Positions 36,164-48,685 of a stretch of DNA of 64,000 bases are shown piece after piece. The notes beneath the pieces are model-generated. The model was not told the origin of the DNA, ran no database searches, and saw only the letters and a list, made by a program, of their open reading frames with translations. Source of the stretch: Rhizophagus irregularis (taxonomy: Eukaryota; Glomeromycota; Glomeromycetes; Glomerales; Glomeraceae); assembly GCF_026210795.1 (NCBI RefSeq), contig NC_089436.1, positions 806,001 through 870,000 of the forward strand, in the 5' to 3' direction. Numbering within the stretch: position 1 is the stretch's first letter; every line of letters begins with the position of its first letter. The translations under genes were made by a program, and so were the position numbers.

Positions 36164-36664
36164 CTATAAAAAGTATTTATATTTAAAATATAATTAAAAA
36201 CTTTTTAAAATATATTTAAATTATACTTAAAATATATTTAATTTAAAAATTGCGAAATACTTATAATATACTTAAAATGTATTTAAAATTATCTTAAAAT
36301 ATATTTATAATATATTTAATTTTTGCCAAAATACTTAAAATATACTTAAATTATACTTAAATCAAAATTTAAGTATATTATAGATATATTTTTTACATAC
36401 TTAAAATATACTTATAATATATTTTATAATATATTTTAAGTATATTTTAAATACATAAAAAATATACTTATAATAGTCTTATAATATACTTAAATTTTAA
36501 TTTAAATATAATTTAAATATATTTTAAGTATATGGGCAAAAATTAAATATATTAGACATATGTTTTAAGATAATTTTAAGTATATTTTAAGTATTTTGCA
36601 ATTTTTAAATTAAGTATATTTTAAATATATTTTAAATATATTTTAAGTATAATACTTTTTATAG
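36164..36664. mobile_element. Foldback element, word AAGTATATTTTAA
   Basis: About 500 bp composed almost entirely of ttaaaatatacttaa-type words on both strands. The ends are ctataaaaagtat and, reversed, ctataaaaagtat. Symmetric internal landmarks include aaaaattgcgaaatac near 36246 and gtattttgcaattttt near 36590. Flanking sequences do not show a clear target duplication. No ORF. Confidence 0.65.
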
Positions 36665-37117
36665 AGAATTAATTAACATTACGCAGTAGTTTAAAGAATT
36701 GAATTTGATCAATAAAGTATAACTAATAATTCTGAAGCTAAATTGAGAAATTCAGGAGACTCTATCTCAGCAGCTTCAACTATTCATCTTCAAGCTCTTC
36801 TTCTTCTGGAAATTCCAATTTATCTGAAATTTTAAATATTACTTTAAACATTAAAATTTGCTTTAAATAACACTTTGATCAACTTATAAAAGTAAGAAAT
36901 TATACTTTTGATGAGATGTGCTTCTCAGTAATAATTAATATTTGTAATTTTGGAGGAAATATTAAGATTTCAACAGTGAAAATTTTTTATAATGGTGTTA
37001 GTGGTAGTAAAGTTAGCACAATTAATTGCCAGTCTGCCACTCAACAGTACAAAATGATTGGCAATCTATAATTAATTTTGACAGACTTTTATATATTAAA
37101 TACTATTGCTTTGGAAT
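36665..37117. other. Spacer
   Basis: No gene recognised. A short Ser-rich open stretch near 36790 is probably chance. Confidence 0.35.
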
Positions 37118-37126
37118 GGTGTTTGT

Positions 37127-38293
37127 TAGAGTTTCGAACGGGTTAGGTCAACCCAGGTGATCTGACAGGTTAACCTGAAAAATTTAGGTTGGGTAGCAAA
37201 TTTAATGACCTGACCTCAGGTCAGGTCAGTCACAAGTCGGGTACCTGACCTGACCCGTTGATCCGATATATTTTGGGACAATAAAAGACGTTTTGGCATT
37301 TTTTATATATAAAAAATGCCAACCCATTTTTTTTGACCTGAATCTGACGTTTGTTCATAAAAATAATAATAATAAACGTCTTTTTTTAATGAAAAAATGC
37401 TGAACCCAACGTTATTTCATTAAATAAATCAAAAAAACATTTTTTTAATAAAAAAACGCTGAACCTGACATTATTTCATTAAATGAATGAAAAAAAACAT
37501 TTTTTAATGAAAAAAATGCTGAAACTGATGTTATTTCATTAAATGAATAAAAAAACGTTTTTTTAATGAAAAAATGCCGAACCTGACATTATTTCATTAA
37601 ATGAATGAAAAAAAACATTTTTTAATGAAAAAACGCCGAACCTGACGTTATTTCATTAAATGAATGAAAAAAAACGTTTTTTAATGGAAAAAATGCTGAA
37701 CCTGACGTTATTTTATTAAATAAATCAAAAAAATGTTTTTTTAATGAAAAACGCCGAATCTGATGTTATTTCATTAAATGAATAAAAAAACGTTTTTTTA
37801 ATGAAAAAACGCTGAACCTGACGTTATTTTATTAAATGAATAAAAAAACATTTTTTTAATAAAAAACGTATAACCTAACGTTATTTCATTAAATAAATCA
37901 TAAAAAGACATTTTTTTAATGAAAAAAAGCTGACCTGACATTTTTCATTAAATGAATCAAAAAAACGTTTTTTTTTAAACATTAACGAGTCAGATCAGGT
38001 ATCCAACCCGATCTGATATAAAAAACATTTTGGCATAATCTAATATGTAAAAAAATACCAAAACGTTCTTTTTCACAAAATAATTGTAAAAAAAAACGTT
38101 TAGAGTTTTTTCTTATAATTTGATATATAAAAAACGCTGAAACGTTTTTTTTGATCTAAAATATCAGGTCAACGGGTCAGATCAGATACCCAAACTGACC
38201 TGTGATATTTGGATCGGGTTGTCAAATTCGTGACTCCTCCTCGGTCAGGTTAAGTCAATTACCCAACCCTACTCCGACCCGTTGCTGTGTTTC
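37127..38293. mobile_element. Foldback element, word GGTCAGGTCA, with minisatellite core
   Basis: The left end TAGAGTTTCGAACGGGTTAG resembles the left end of the element at 26042. The arms (37130-37270 and 38160-38290) are made of gacctgacc/ggtcaggtca words on both strands. The core is about a dozen degenerate units of 55-60 bp with gctgaacctgacgttattt, cattaaatga and aaaacgtttttt. Flanks GGTGTTTGT (37118-37126) and AGTGTTTGC (38294-38302) match at 7 of 9, a plausible decayed target duplication. Confidence 0.72.
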
Positions 38294-38302
38294 AGTGTTT
38301 GC

Positions 38303-39094
38303 ACTATCTTAAAAACACATTACAACAATATAAATACTTCAAAAATTTGCTAGAAAAAGGTATTACATTACCTGGGTGTGTTTTCAAAAACCGGTAGGAT
38401 CAAGGTGTGCCAAAAAAAAAAACTAAAAAAGAAAAATAAAAAAATATATTTTTTTTTGTTATTTTGTTAATTTGGTAAAAAAATAATATATATTTTTCAA
38501 TAGTGTAAAAAAAAACCTCGTAAAATTTGCAAAATTCATGTATAAAAAATCTTATCTTAGCTAAAATATAAGGTGGAATAGTGACTTCCTCCAAGGTAAA
38601 CTTGTTAAATTTTATATTGAACAATAAAAAATTTTTTTTTTGTGGCTTATTCACGTTTAATGTTATTGATTGGTGAGTCATTGTTACATTTAAACGTGAT
38701 CTTGTGAGACAAAATCAACATCAAAATATGCCAATTAACGTAATTCATATAAAATCTGCACCAGATCTACAAATTAATTTTGTACCGTTGAGTGATGGAC
38801 TGGTAATTAATCAGATAAACGCATAAGTAGCTAGTTTTAATAATAATGCAAAATAGTGGGGAAGGAACTGCCATTATATGGGTTGGGACTTGGCAAAATT
38901 TCTCCTTAAAACAACTTGCTATTCTATTGTTTTTTACATTCATTTTTTACTTAGCCAGCTGGCCTTTTCTCATGTATTATTTCATAAAAATATAATAAAG
39001 ATTTTACTTTAAGTTTTTTAAATATGTTTAGTATTTCACAAGTGATAATATATTTTTTGCTCTTGTATTTTACTGAATATAAAATTTACTAAAC
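38303..39094. other. Spacer
   Basis: A+T-rich with long poly-A/T tracts near 38410-38650. An ORF at 38400-38681 (minus) is rich in F and K and unsupported. Confidence 0.4.
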
Positions 39095-39623
39095 TACACA
39101 GGTCAAAAAGTGAAAAATCAGGCATCAATCAGTTACCAATCAGTCACCAATCAGGTAGCTGATTGGTGACCGATTGGTAACTAATTGGCATTTTTGCCAA
39201 ATACCATCACCAATTAGGCAATTTGCTAACTTTTAATCTAGTGATCAGAAAAGAATGAAATATAGCTCATTGGAATCATCTTAACAAAACGAATCTAATG
39301 GTAGTAAAATCGCATTTCTAGAATTAATAGTTAATAAAAATGAAATAAAATATGAATGATATATTTTTATTTTTACATTTTACTTAATTTCTTATCAAGA
39401 ATTAATCCTAAAAATGCGATTTTACTACCATTAGATTCGCCTTGTTAAGGCGATTCCAATGAGCTATATTTCATTCTTTTTTGATCACTGGATCAAAAGT
39501 TAGTAAACTGCCTGATTGGTAACGGTATTTAGTGAAAATGCCGATTGGTGGCTGATTGATACCTGATTGGTGACCGATTGGTGACTGATTGATACCTGAT
39601 TTTTCACTTTTTGACCTGTGCTA
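39095..39623. mobile_element. Palindromic foldback element, word ATTGGTGACTGATTGG
   Basis: Ends are cacaggtcaaaaagtgaaaa and its complement. Next come repeated accaatcag/ctgattggt words, then a long, nearly perfect inverted pair around 39238-39320 and 39405-39490. The pair includes gaatctaatggtagtaaaat, and the centre lies near 39365. The core word run ctagtgatcag...gaatctaatggtagtaa is shared with the 147-bp units of the element at 31518. No ORF; target duplication not convincing. Confidence 0.75.
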
Positions 39624-40500
39624 TTCACTATTTTATACTAATAAAAAAAAATCTTATTCCTATTGCTTATCTGATCCTCTATTATAATTGAATGTCAATA
39701 GATCAAGATTTAAAGAGGTGAAATCTGATTGGCTGATTATCTTGTGATTTATAGAAACTCGCCAGCTTCTGGAATCCTCCTATAACTATGAAGAACTGGC
39801 AGGAAATTAGGGAGATCATGAGATCATATGTGATATAAATTTTAGCCAAAGGTGCTGTGCATAATTTAGCTATTTATAGTGATCAGATATAATTATAACA
39901 TCAGGAAAAAATATGAATCTGTTTTTTACTTTAAAGTTCTTTAAACAAAGGCTAAAAATGAATTTGGATTTAACAGTATATACAGTTAAACCTTGATCAT
40001 CAGGAAGTTTTGGATGGATGTATAATGTGTTGAACAATGTCATATGTTGCTCAACGCCAAAAAATGTTGAGCAATGAACCCTTTGTCAACTAACGCTACT
40101 TAAAAACATTGAAAAATGCGTGGTACAACAGTGTTTTATGTGTAAAATAACGTACAGTAAAACAACACTAGTTTAATAACATGTATTTAATGTATAAAAA
40201 CATGTATATCGATATTAAAAACATGTATAGCAATGTGTTTTTTAGTTAGTTAATTTAATAGGATTAATTTATTAACATATATATATTATTGTATATTATT
40301 AAATTGTAAGTTTATTGATAAATACAGTTACAATACAAATTACATTATCTAATGTAAAATTATTAAATTGTCTAATTAAAATTAATTCCTCTTATTATAA
40401 TTGGATTGCCACAGATTTTTAAGCGATCAATGTACTAAATTTCTGTTGACATATATAGTGCCTCTGGTGACATAACCATAATAAGATGAGGTTTCAATAA
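39624..40500. other. Spacer with dispersed repeat and short inverted words
   Basis: 39700-39840 resembles 32560-32710. Around 40020-40080 the words tgttgaacaatg, attgctcaac-like and tgttgagcaatg alternate in orientation, which could be a small foldback remnant. No gene. Confidence 0.4.
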
Positions 40501-41280
40501 AAAAAACACAAAAATTAAGTTTTGTTAACAAAACTTACACAATCTGATCCAATATTCCAAAAACCTGACCGAAACCTACAAAAGAAAAGAGAAAATTTAA
40601 AAAAAAATAAAAAAAATAAAATAAAAAATGTAAGTTTTATTCAAAACTTACTGATTCATTTCAAGATGTTAATCTACAGCAACATCACGTCTAATGTTGA
40701 GAAATCTAACTAAAAATCCAATGCTAAAGGAACTGAAAAAAAATAAAATAAAAAACAAACTAAAAAAAATTATTAGATAAGTTTTGAATAGAAACTTATC
40801 ATACTGGCATAATAATAAAAAAAATTCAAGATATACAAATCTTGGTTTTTCCATCCATCAGAACACGAAAGTCCACCTGATCCTAAAAAAAAAAAAGAAC
40901 GGTTATAATTAACCATTTATAATCTTAAAAAAAAGAAAAAGAACTAAAGATTCATAATACTTATGAACTTTAGTTTTCCTTTTTCTATTCTTCAGAACTC
41001 AGAAGTCTAAAAAAAAAGAAAGAACGGTTATTAGTAACCATTCATTAATATTAAAAAAAAAAATAAAAAAAATTAAAGCAAGATTTATACTTATACTTAT
41101 GAATCTTGGTTTACCATTTGTCAGAAGTTCACCTGAACCTATAAAAAAAAAAGAAAGGAATGGTTAGTAAACCGTTCCATAATAATAAAAAAGAAAAAAA
41201 AATTTAAGATTTGTAATATAATACTACTTATGAATCTTAAAAGTATGTCCTTCGGAAGTCCATCCCTTTCTTTCCCCTTT
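40501..41280. repeat. Degenerate tandem hairpin array
   Basis: Five or six loose units of about 120-150 bp separated by A-rich tracts. Each unit has an inverted pair such as gaacggttataattaacc, gaacggttattagtaacc, or ggaatggttagtaaaccgtt, and a second pair of the cttagtt/aactt kind. The layout recalls the 120-bp two-hairpin array at 29080. Confidence 0.6.
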
Positions 41281-41334
41281 TGTTTTATTTTAAAAGTTAT
41301 ATAATAAGAACATTTTCTTTATTTTTGTAATTTT

Positions 41335-41388
41335 TTTGTTGCGCCACAACGCCTAGCTGCGCCACTAACCTGGCACACATTTTAGATA
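41335..41388. mobile_element. Remnant end of the 22318-type TIR element
   Basis: gccactaacctggcacacat and tttagatatg match the right end of the element at 22318-22756 (cattaacctgacacacat, ttcagata). No matching left end was seen nearby, so this is a truncated copy. Confidence 0.5.
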
Positions 41389-41647
41389 TGCGATTACATA
41401 TGTGATGCGTACTCACTAGCCTGCTGTAGTCGTAATTATTAAGGTTCTGTATTTTCCCCAAGTAAGGCATACATGTTGATTTTATTCACATGGTCAACAA
41501 TTAATACTATTTTAACACCTTACGTTAAACAGTAGGTCCACACCACATTGACTATAAAACTTAAATGTCAAAAACATATTCACTCTTTAAAAACACTAAA
41601 AACACTGAATAACTACTTTTACAAACTACTGTAATAAGAAAAAAAAA

Positions 41648-43158
41648 ATGAATTGTAAAGATTTATCTGCTACTTTACTAAAAAATATTTCTCGGCTTCT
41701 TATTGAAGCAGATGACTATAATGTATTCATCACAGTTGGAGAAGAACCAAATGTTGAAATATTTCAAGCCCATTCAGTTATTTTACGTGCTATGTCTCCT
41801 TATTTTCATGCTGCTTTATCAATAAATTGGGCTCAAAAAGCAGGTCATAAATTTCATTTTAAAAAACCGAATATTAATCCCAATATTTTTAAAATTATTT
41901 TACAGTAAGTTCAATTCCTTTTTTATAAAAAAAGAAATATATGTATTTCAATTCAAATAATCATTTTTATAAAAACACGTAATTCGATAGATATATTTAT
42001 ACAGGAACCATTCGTTTGGATGATGAAACAAGCGATCTTAATCTTGTCGAATTACTTACAGCATCAGATGAATTAGTTCTTATGGATCTTGTAGACTATA
42101 TTCAAGAATATATTATTAGTTTAGATAGAATATGGTATCAAAAAAATTTAATCCAAGTGTTTAATACAGTATCATGTTATGAAGGGGTTTTTGAAAAATT
42201 AAGAGATCATTGTATTGAATTAATTTCAGTAGATCCTCAATTACTTTTTAACTCGGAAGAATTTAGTATATTGCAAGAAGAAGCATTAATTTTAATTTTA
42301 AAACAAAATAAGTTACAAATTAGAGAAGTTGAATTATGGAATTATTTAATTCAATGGGGAATTTTTCAATCTCATTTATTTGAAGATAAAACGACAAAAG
42401 ATTTAATAAATTGGTCATCAGAAGATTTTGAAACTTTGGAAAAAATACTTCATAATTCTGTTCCTTTTATTAGATTTTTTCAAATGTTACCAGAAGAATA
42501 TTTTTATAAAGTTAGACCTTATAAAAAATTATTACCGAAACAACTTAAAGATGATCTTAAATTATATTTTATTATACCAAATAGTAATTTAACTACAACA
42601 ATTTTACCACCAAGAATTCCGAAATTTATGCTTAATTCAAGTATTATTACATTAAAACAATCTTTAATAATTTCAAGTTGGATAGATTATAAAGATGATT
42701 CATCAATGTATACATCACAACAGGAAAATCCTTATAATTTAATATTACTTTTACGTGGAAATCGGGATGGTTTTGGTGTAGAAGAATTTCGTGAAAAAGT
42801 ATTTAAACAAGGACCAACAATTGTTGTTATTCATCTAGCAGGATCAAAAGATATTATTGGTGGTTATAATCCTTTAGATTGGACTGGTTCAAATAAATTT
42901 AATCAATCTACTGATAGTTTTATTTTTTCTTTTCGCTCTGAAAAAAAATCTTCTATCACTACTTTAAGTAGAGTTGCTAAAGAAAAAAGTGCTATTTCTG
43001 ATGATGATGGTCATTTTATTGGTTTTGGTCATGGTGATTTAAAAATCTTTCAAAGTGTTTGTCAAAAGAAAGATTATATGTGTCCGATTCATGATCTACA
43101 TTCTTTTCAAATGTCCAATTATGAAGTTTTTAAAGTTGTTAAAAAAGAAATTAATTAA
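41648..43158 (+). CDS. BTB-BACK-TLDc domain protein
   Basis: Two exons (41648-41904, 41991-43158), 474 residues. The BTB/POZ domain covers about residues 20-120 (DDYNVFITVG, FQAHSVILRAMSPYFHAAL, then YIYTGTIRLDDE across the splice), and a BACK-like helical region follows to about residue 240 (VELWNYLIQWG). The C-terminal TLDc domain starts near residue 270 (SSIITLKQSLIISSWI, GPTIVVIHLAGSKDIIGGYNP, DSFIFSF, IGFGHGDLKI) and ends FQMSNYEVFKVVKKEIN. BTB proteins of this kind are often Cullin-3 adaptors, and TLDc domains are linked to oxidative-stress protection and V-ATPase binding. The intron sits in the BTB fold at the same place as in the homologue at 60890-62424. Substrate unknown. Confidence 0.88.
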
Positions 43159-43466
43159 AATATAATTATCTATTTAGGGAGGGAGGTGGGAATTATAGAT
43201 ATCAATGTATAAAATAATTACTGTACTGTATAGTATGTAAACCTTTTTAATATTAAATATATGTTCAAAAATTGTCAACAAGTTTGAATAAAGATAAATT
43301 TACAGAATTATTTTAATAAAAAATATTATTAAGAACATTAATTGTCTCGTAGTACTAGAAAAGAACACAAAGTACAATAAAGAAATTTATTTTAGTTCTT
43401 AAATAATTTACTATAATTAATTATATTATACAACTTTTTCCTAATAAAGCTTGGTGCAGTCTTTTT
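43159..43466. other. Convergent 3' spacer
   Basis: Lies between the ends of the BTB-BACK-TLDc gene and tricalbin; A+T-rich, no gene. Confidence 0.5.
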
Positions 43467-46400
43467 TTATTTTTTCTTTAAAAGACCGAATCCTGAACCA
43501 ACGCCAGAAACTAAAGTATTCGCTTTATTTCCGACAAAAGTACCGCTACTAGTCACTACATTTCCAACTCCGGAACCAATTCCTGTTAGTGCTCTTGCAG
43601 CACCATCTACAACTCCCGAATTTTGTTTCTTCCTTCCAACAAGAGAGGGCCGGAAAACGATGTGAAGAATAAATTTGCCTCCGGGTGCAGTAGATTTACT
43701 AAGTTCATTCTTCAATTGTATCTCTTTCACTGTTTTTTCGTAAGGTGGCAAATCGTCAAGTTGAATTGACCCGCTTGCAATCTTTTTATCATTTCCTATT
43801 TGATTCCAATCAAATACATCCACTTCAAATACACTAGTCGATCGTGAGAGCTTTAAAAATTTAAAAAAAAATTAATTATCGTATTTATTTTTTTATGAAA
43901 GGATTATTCTAACTAAAATAATAAATACCACGGTCACGTTAAAGGATTCATTAAATTCAGGGTTACAATTCTTTTTAATAGTCTTCGTTTTATGAACTTT
44001 TTCATTATTCAAGGTGAAGACAGCGAATGGATCACTCGTACCTAAAATTTGAACAAAAATTTTATATAATATTCTATCAAATTAAATAATCAAGTAATAT
44101 AAAAATTAATTACCAGATCGATCAGCTGCTGGTAAATTTTCTGCATTCTTGACAGTGATTTGTAAATCTCCCATATCTACATAGAAAGGTAACTCAAATT
44201 AATATCTCCTGAATTAAGGATAAATCTCATAATTTAAAATCACTTACTATTTATACTCTCCGAAGGTTGTAGTTTATATTCAACAGGTATATACTGAATA
44301 TAAACATTCAAAGTTGCATTATTCATTTCTTCAATAGGAAGGTTTATACCGTCTTCTCGTGATGACCTTAGGCAATCCTCTAATAATTCTTTAGCTTCTC
44401 GTTCCACAACACCAATAGGATTCCTGTTATCTCCTTGTTTAATATGGAAAATAAGCTTGGAAAAATCCAGTTCCTTAATAATTACGTCGGTGACTTTAAA
44501 AGTCAATGAGGTATTAGCGTTAATGAATAACATAAAATAGAAAAAAAGAATAATTTGAAATTTTACCTTCTTCGTATTGCGGATTTGCTGCCTTGCAACG
44601 ATTAGTGGTATAAACAGGGAATATCCCATTATCTACATAAACATCTACACTTGTATCTCTCTTCTCAAATTTGGCTCTATTAATATGTATAATGAAAATT
44701 CCAGTTTCTAAATATATAATAGACATATTAGCAAAAAAAAAAATTATAATGATCGACAAAATATGAGAATAAGTAATATTTAACGTACGATGATCACTTA
44801 AATTATTTAAATTGATGTTTTCGGCTTCTTTCTTATTAATAGTTGGATAAAAAGCTGCTGAATAAATAATTGTGCCTCTTGATTCACGATCAAGGATTAA
44901 AGGTGAAGACCTATAATAAACAATTTCAAATCGAAACGAAATATTAAATTCATCATTATTGTATACTTAAATTACAATAAACCCGAATAAGCTTTAGAAT
45001 TACACTCACGCATCTTCAAGTTTGTCAACGGCTTCAAATGTGCTATTTTGTTCCTTAACTAATTTTGAAAGTTCCAACTCTGCAAAACCTAGTCTCTTAT
45101 CTTTTGCATTAATTTCACGATCCATTACTTGAAGATTCAACACTTCTCTCGTACTATGTACTGGTATATAAAATATTTCATCCCATACGGGACTCAAGTT
45201 GTCGAGAATAAAATCTGAACGACCACGAGCAGTAGAACCCAGCAAAACTTTCACATAAGGATCGGATTTACCTCCTGAGATCACAATTTTTTAAATTAAA
45301 ATAATTTTCTAATTTAGCAACGCAATGTAGATATAATAAAGCAACATAATTAAATTATTCTCAAGTTATGAATATCTTACCTAGTTTCCCTAGATTCTTT
45401 AAATCTTTAGCACCCTTAATATGAAGTCTTACAAATCCACGTGGTTCAACTGGATAGAGAAATTTTTAAAGTCGCATTAAATTTATATTCATATTATTAT
45501 AGTTTATATTTCGTTTTGGTAAATTTTGTAATTGATATTTTATAAAAAAATATATATATATTACCGAATCCGCCGGGTCCGGGAAGATCATCTATTAACA
45601 CAGGTTTCCATAAACAAGTTAAATTTATTCTGCCAACTGGGGCTCCATTTTTTAAATCGAACCAGTCTATCTTCTCTTTCATGTTTGCTAAAAATTGTTC
45701 TAAAGTGCTTTCCCATTTTCCAATAATATTGGTCGAGTCACGCTCATCACGAACATTGACAGCTAGCTTGGCACCATCTCTATTTGTAATGAACATTTCA
45801 AATGGATCCTAGTGAAACATAATTTACTTATTAAAATCTTATTAATAAATTAAATAAAGCCGTTAAAAATACTAACCTCCCAAACAGGATTATTTGTTCT
45901 TTTCAGTGTCTTCGATTTGAAAACAACTTTCCCATTCAAAAGCAATTCTGCATACGCATTATGACGATTACTAAGATTCTTAACTTGATGAATGTTAAAG
46001 CGTAAAATTCCAATGTCTGTTTTTTTTTTAAAAAAACAAAGTACAATTAATTATTATGAATTAAATTTCATCTCGCAAATGTATAATAATTTATTTTTGT
46101 ACTTGATTCAGGTGCAGGCACTCCTTCTATGGCTTCAGCTACTGGATACCAGACTGCATCGAATTTAATTTCGCCGTGAGGTTTACCCTCATATAATACT
46201 TCAGATGTACTAATCATTAATCAAAAAAAAAATCCAATAAACATAAAGACACAAAGGAAAAAAAAACACAGAAAATTACTAAAGAGATCTCACATGCTTT
46301 CTTGCTTTGGATTTTCTAATAAAGAATTTAATTCAAAATTGGAAGTTCCAAGTGGCTTATCCTTACTCATTCCATTAAAATCCCATATCTCAAGCCTTAA

Positions 46401-48131
46401 AAATTCACTCAAGGTCGTTAAAATCAAGAAATGTGTCTCGTTCCAAGCAGGATTCAATGAATCATCGATAACTTTTGTTTTGACGAGTTCTATATTTCCG
46501 TGAGCTTTTACTTTAACATAAGGATCAGATGTACCAAATCTTTCTGCGTTTCTTAATCCCCTTGCATTAAATATGGTAAGTTTGAGGACACCAATCGCAG
46601 TTTCTATTTAAAATAAGAATTTTTATTAAATATATAACGATCATTTATAGAATTTTCACGGTGAATGTTACCTATTGGATAGCCTCCAACGAGAAGTTCC
46701 GCATCTATTGTGTAAACATTTGGAGCATACATCAATGGGCGAAGATTAGCATGAACTTGATCTTGAATAAATGAGGACAATCCAGGAAGCTAATCGAAAA
46801 ATATAAGGTGAATTAGATCTTTATTGTATTATTCAACGAATGCATAAGAATAATTGAACTCATACATTTGCTATGTCGAAACCGAATGTTTCTCCTCCAA
46901 TTGGTTTTAAAACATAATCAAACTTTGGTTCTTCCAAGAAACTAATATCGACAGTTTTAACATGAGGGAAAATATTTATCAACTTTAATTTGACTCTTAT
47001 AAGTCCAGAAAACGATATATCTTCCAACAATATGGGAATTCCTGCGCCAACCATTCCCTTTCCCAACCGAATAGTGAGAGCAATTTTAGGATTGACCTTC
47101 CTAATCATTTGCGATCTTGTCATATTTGCAATATCATTTGGAATATAACTAACTTTCCAATCCATAACCTTAAAATTTAAATATATGAGTAAAATAAAAG
47201 CATCTAAAGTAGGATAATATAATGGTATTTACCACTACGTCATCATCAGACTTTGGATATGATTTTATAGATTCGATGGTGAGAGGCTTTGAACCTAGTG
47301 TAAAAGTTGTCAACCGGATTGAATCCAGAAAAGATGGTTTTGAAGCAGCCAATATATCATCAGCTGTTTTTACAATCGTTGATGACAATACAGGTTCATA
47401 AATAAGCCAAAATCGACGTAAAAATTCGTTAATCCATTCTGCTGGCTCTTCGTAAAGCTCCAGTTTTTCCTTTGCAAGTTCACGACCAATTTCGTCTCTT
47501 GCATTACGATAAAATCGTTGGACAGAATTCTTAAAATACGTTCCTGAGAACCAATCGAAAACGGATTAATCATAAGAATTCGATAATGAAGTGGTATTAT
47601 ATCAATTGAAAAAAAAATGATTTTACCAACAAAAGCACTAATAATAATAACCCAACCAATGCCTCCACCAAGAGAAGTAATTATGTACGTCAAGAACACA
47701 GATACAAATACTACTGTAGCATTTAACCATAGTTGTCCAAAAAATTTTTCGCCTAAAACTTCGTCAAAAATGTCTTTATCTGATTCACCAGCGCCAGTAA
47801 CACGTTGCCAACCCGTACGTGCCCAATCAGGAATTTCAACCGACTCTACCACAGAAGGTATACTTCCGGGCAAAAGAGTTGAAAGTCTTTTACTGGTTGA
47901 CTCAGTTTCTTCTTCAGTTGTTTGACTTGCGTCAGTATCTGTGGTAATTTTTTTAGCATTTGGTCCTATAGTATTAGACTTGGGGCCACCCCCAGAATCT
48001 TCAAGTGTTTGTTTAGCTTTCTCTTCTGGAGAATCTTCAGCTTCAAATTTATATACTGGAGTATCTGAGTCTGCAAACTTCTTGTTTACCTCGTCATTGA
48101 TAACCTTTTCTTTTTCTGGTACTTTATCCAT
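43467..48131 (-). CDS. TCB: Tricalbin / extended synaptotagmin
   Basis: Predicted ER-plasma-membrane tether that transfers lipids between bilayers. Sixteen exons from the ATG at 48131; the first four are 48131-47627, 47543-47233, 47168-46866 and 46789-46672, the last about 43850-43467. Phases agree, giving about 1,150 residues. The order is: acidic N-terminus, then a hydrophobic hairpin at about 137-170 (ATVVFVSVFLTYIITSLGGG, IGWVIIISAFVG). Next is an SMP lipid-transfer domain (EWINEFLRRFWLIYEPVLSS, ESIKSYPKSDDDVV, GFDIANLPGLSSFIQDQVHA), followed by five C2-type domains. The Ca-binding style motif is clearest in C2-1 (FGTSDPYVKVKAHG, NPAWNETHFL), C2-3 (GGKSDPYVKVLLGSTARG, SPVWDEIFYIP) and C2-5 (GTSDPFAVFTLN); C2-2 and C2-4 lack the Asp pattern. 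The C-terminus is Gly/Ser-rich and ends GFGLLKKK. Confidence 0.93.
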
Positions 48132-48685
48132 TTTTGAAAAGAAATGGAGCTAAATAAAAATTTTAAAATTCGCTATTATAACGTTGGTGCGTGTGAAGCG
48201 TGTCACTTCACGATTTGTTTAAAATATATAAGAAAAATATTTGCTATAGATAGTTGTAAATTTCACACGCCTATTTATATTGGCGCCAAACCATCAAAAA
48301 TCGAGAAAAGCTTTTTAACAAATCATGACATCGCCAGATAAGATTCAGATCTTCAAGATGTGTAAGTTTTTACGCTTAATTCGGTAACCATTACTACATT
48401 TGAAATTTTTACGTAAATAATTAGACTCACAACACATGATGACCAGTAAAATTTCTATATGCAAAAGAATAAAGCCAAAAATAGTAATAAGCATACCAAC
48501 ATTTAAAATTTTTAGGTTATGTGAAATCAGCGATTAGTTAGCCCACCTGCATATATATACATATGTATATTGTATATATACATATGATAAATGCAACTCC
48601 TGCTTTGTCTAAATGACCACTCTCCGTTCTCTTTGCTCGTTAAAGATAATCAATTTAATCAAGCTATATACCATATTTTAATATT
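48132..48685. other. Divergent promoter region
   Basis: 554 bases between the starts of tricalbin (minus) and the oxidase (plus). It holds a palindromic acatatgtatattgtatatatacatatg run near 48560-48587. No gene; it must carry both promoters. Confidence 0.6.

Noticed and set aside
36164-36664. Target-site duplication for the AAGTATATTTTAA element
   Set aside because: Flanking 9-mers do not match; in such A+T-rich sequence partial matches are expected by chance.
47617-48153. Plus-strand ORFs over tricalbin exon 1
   Set aside because: Antisense shadows of a well-supported coding exon.
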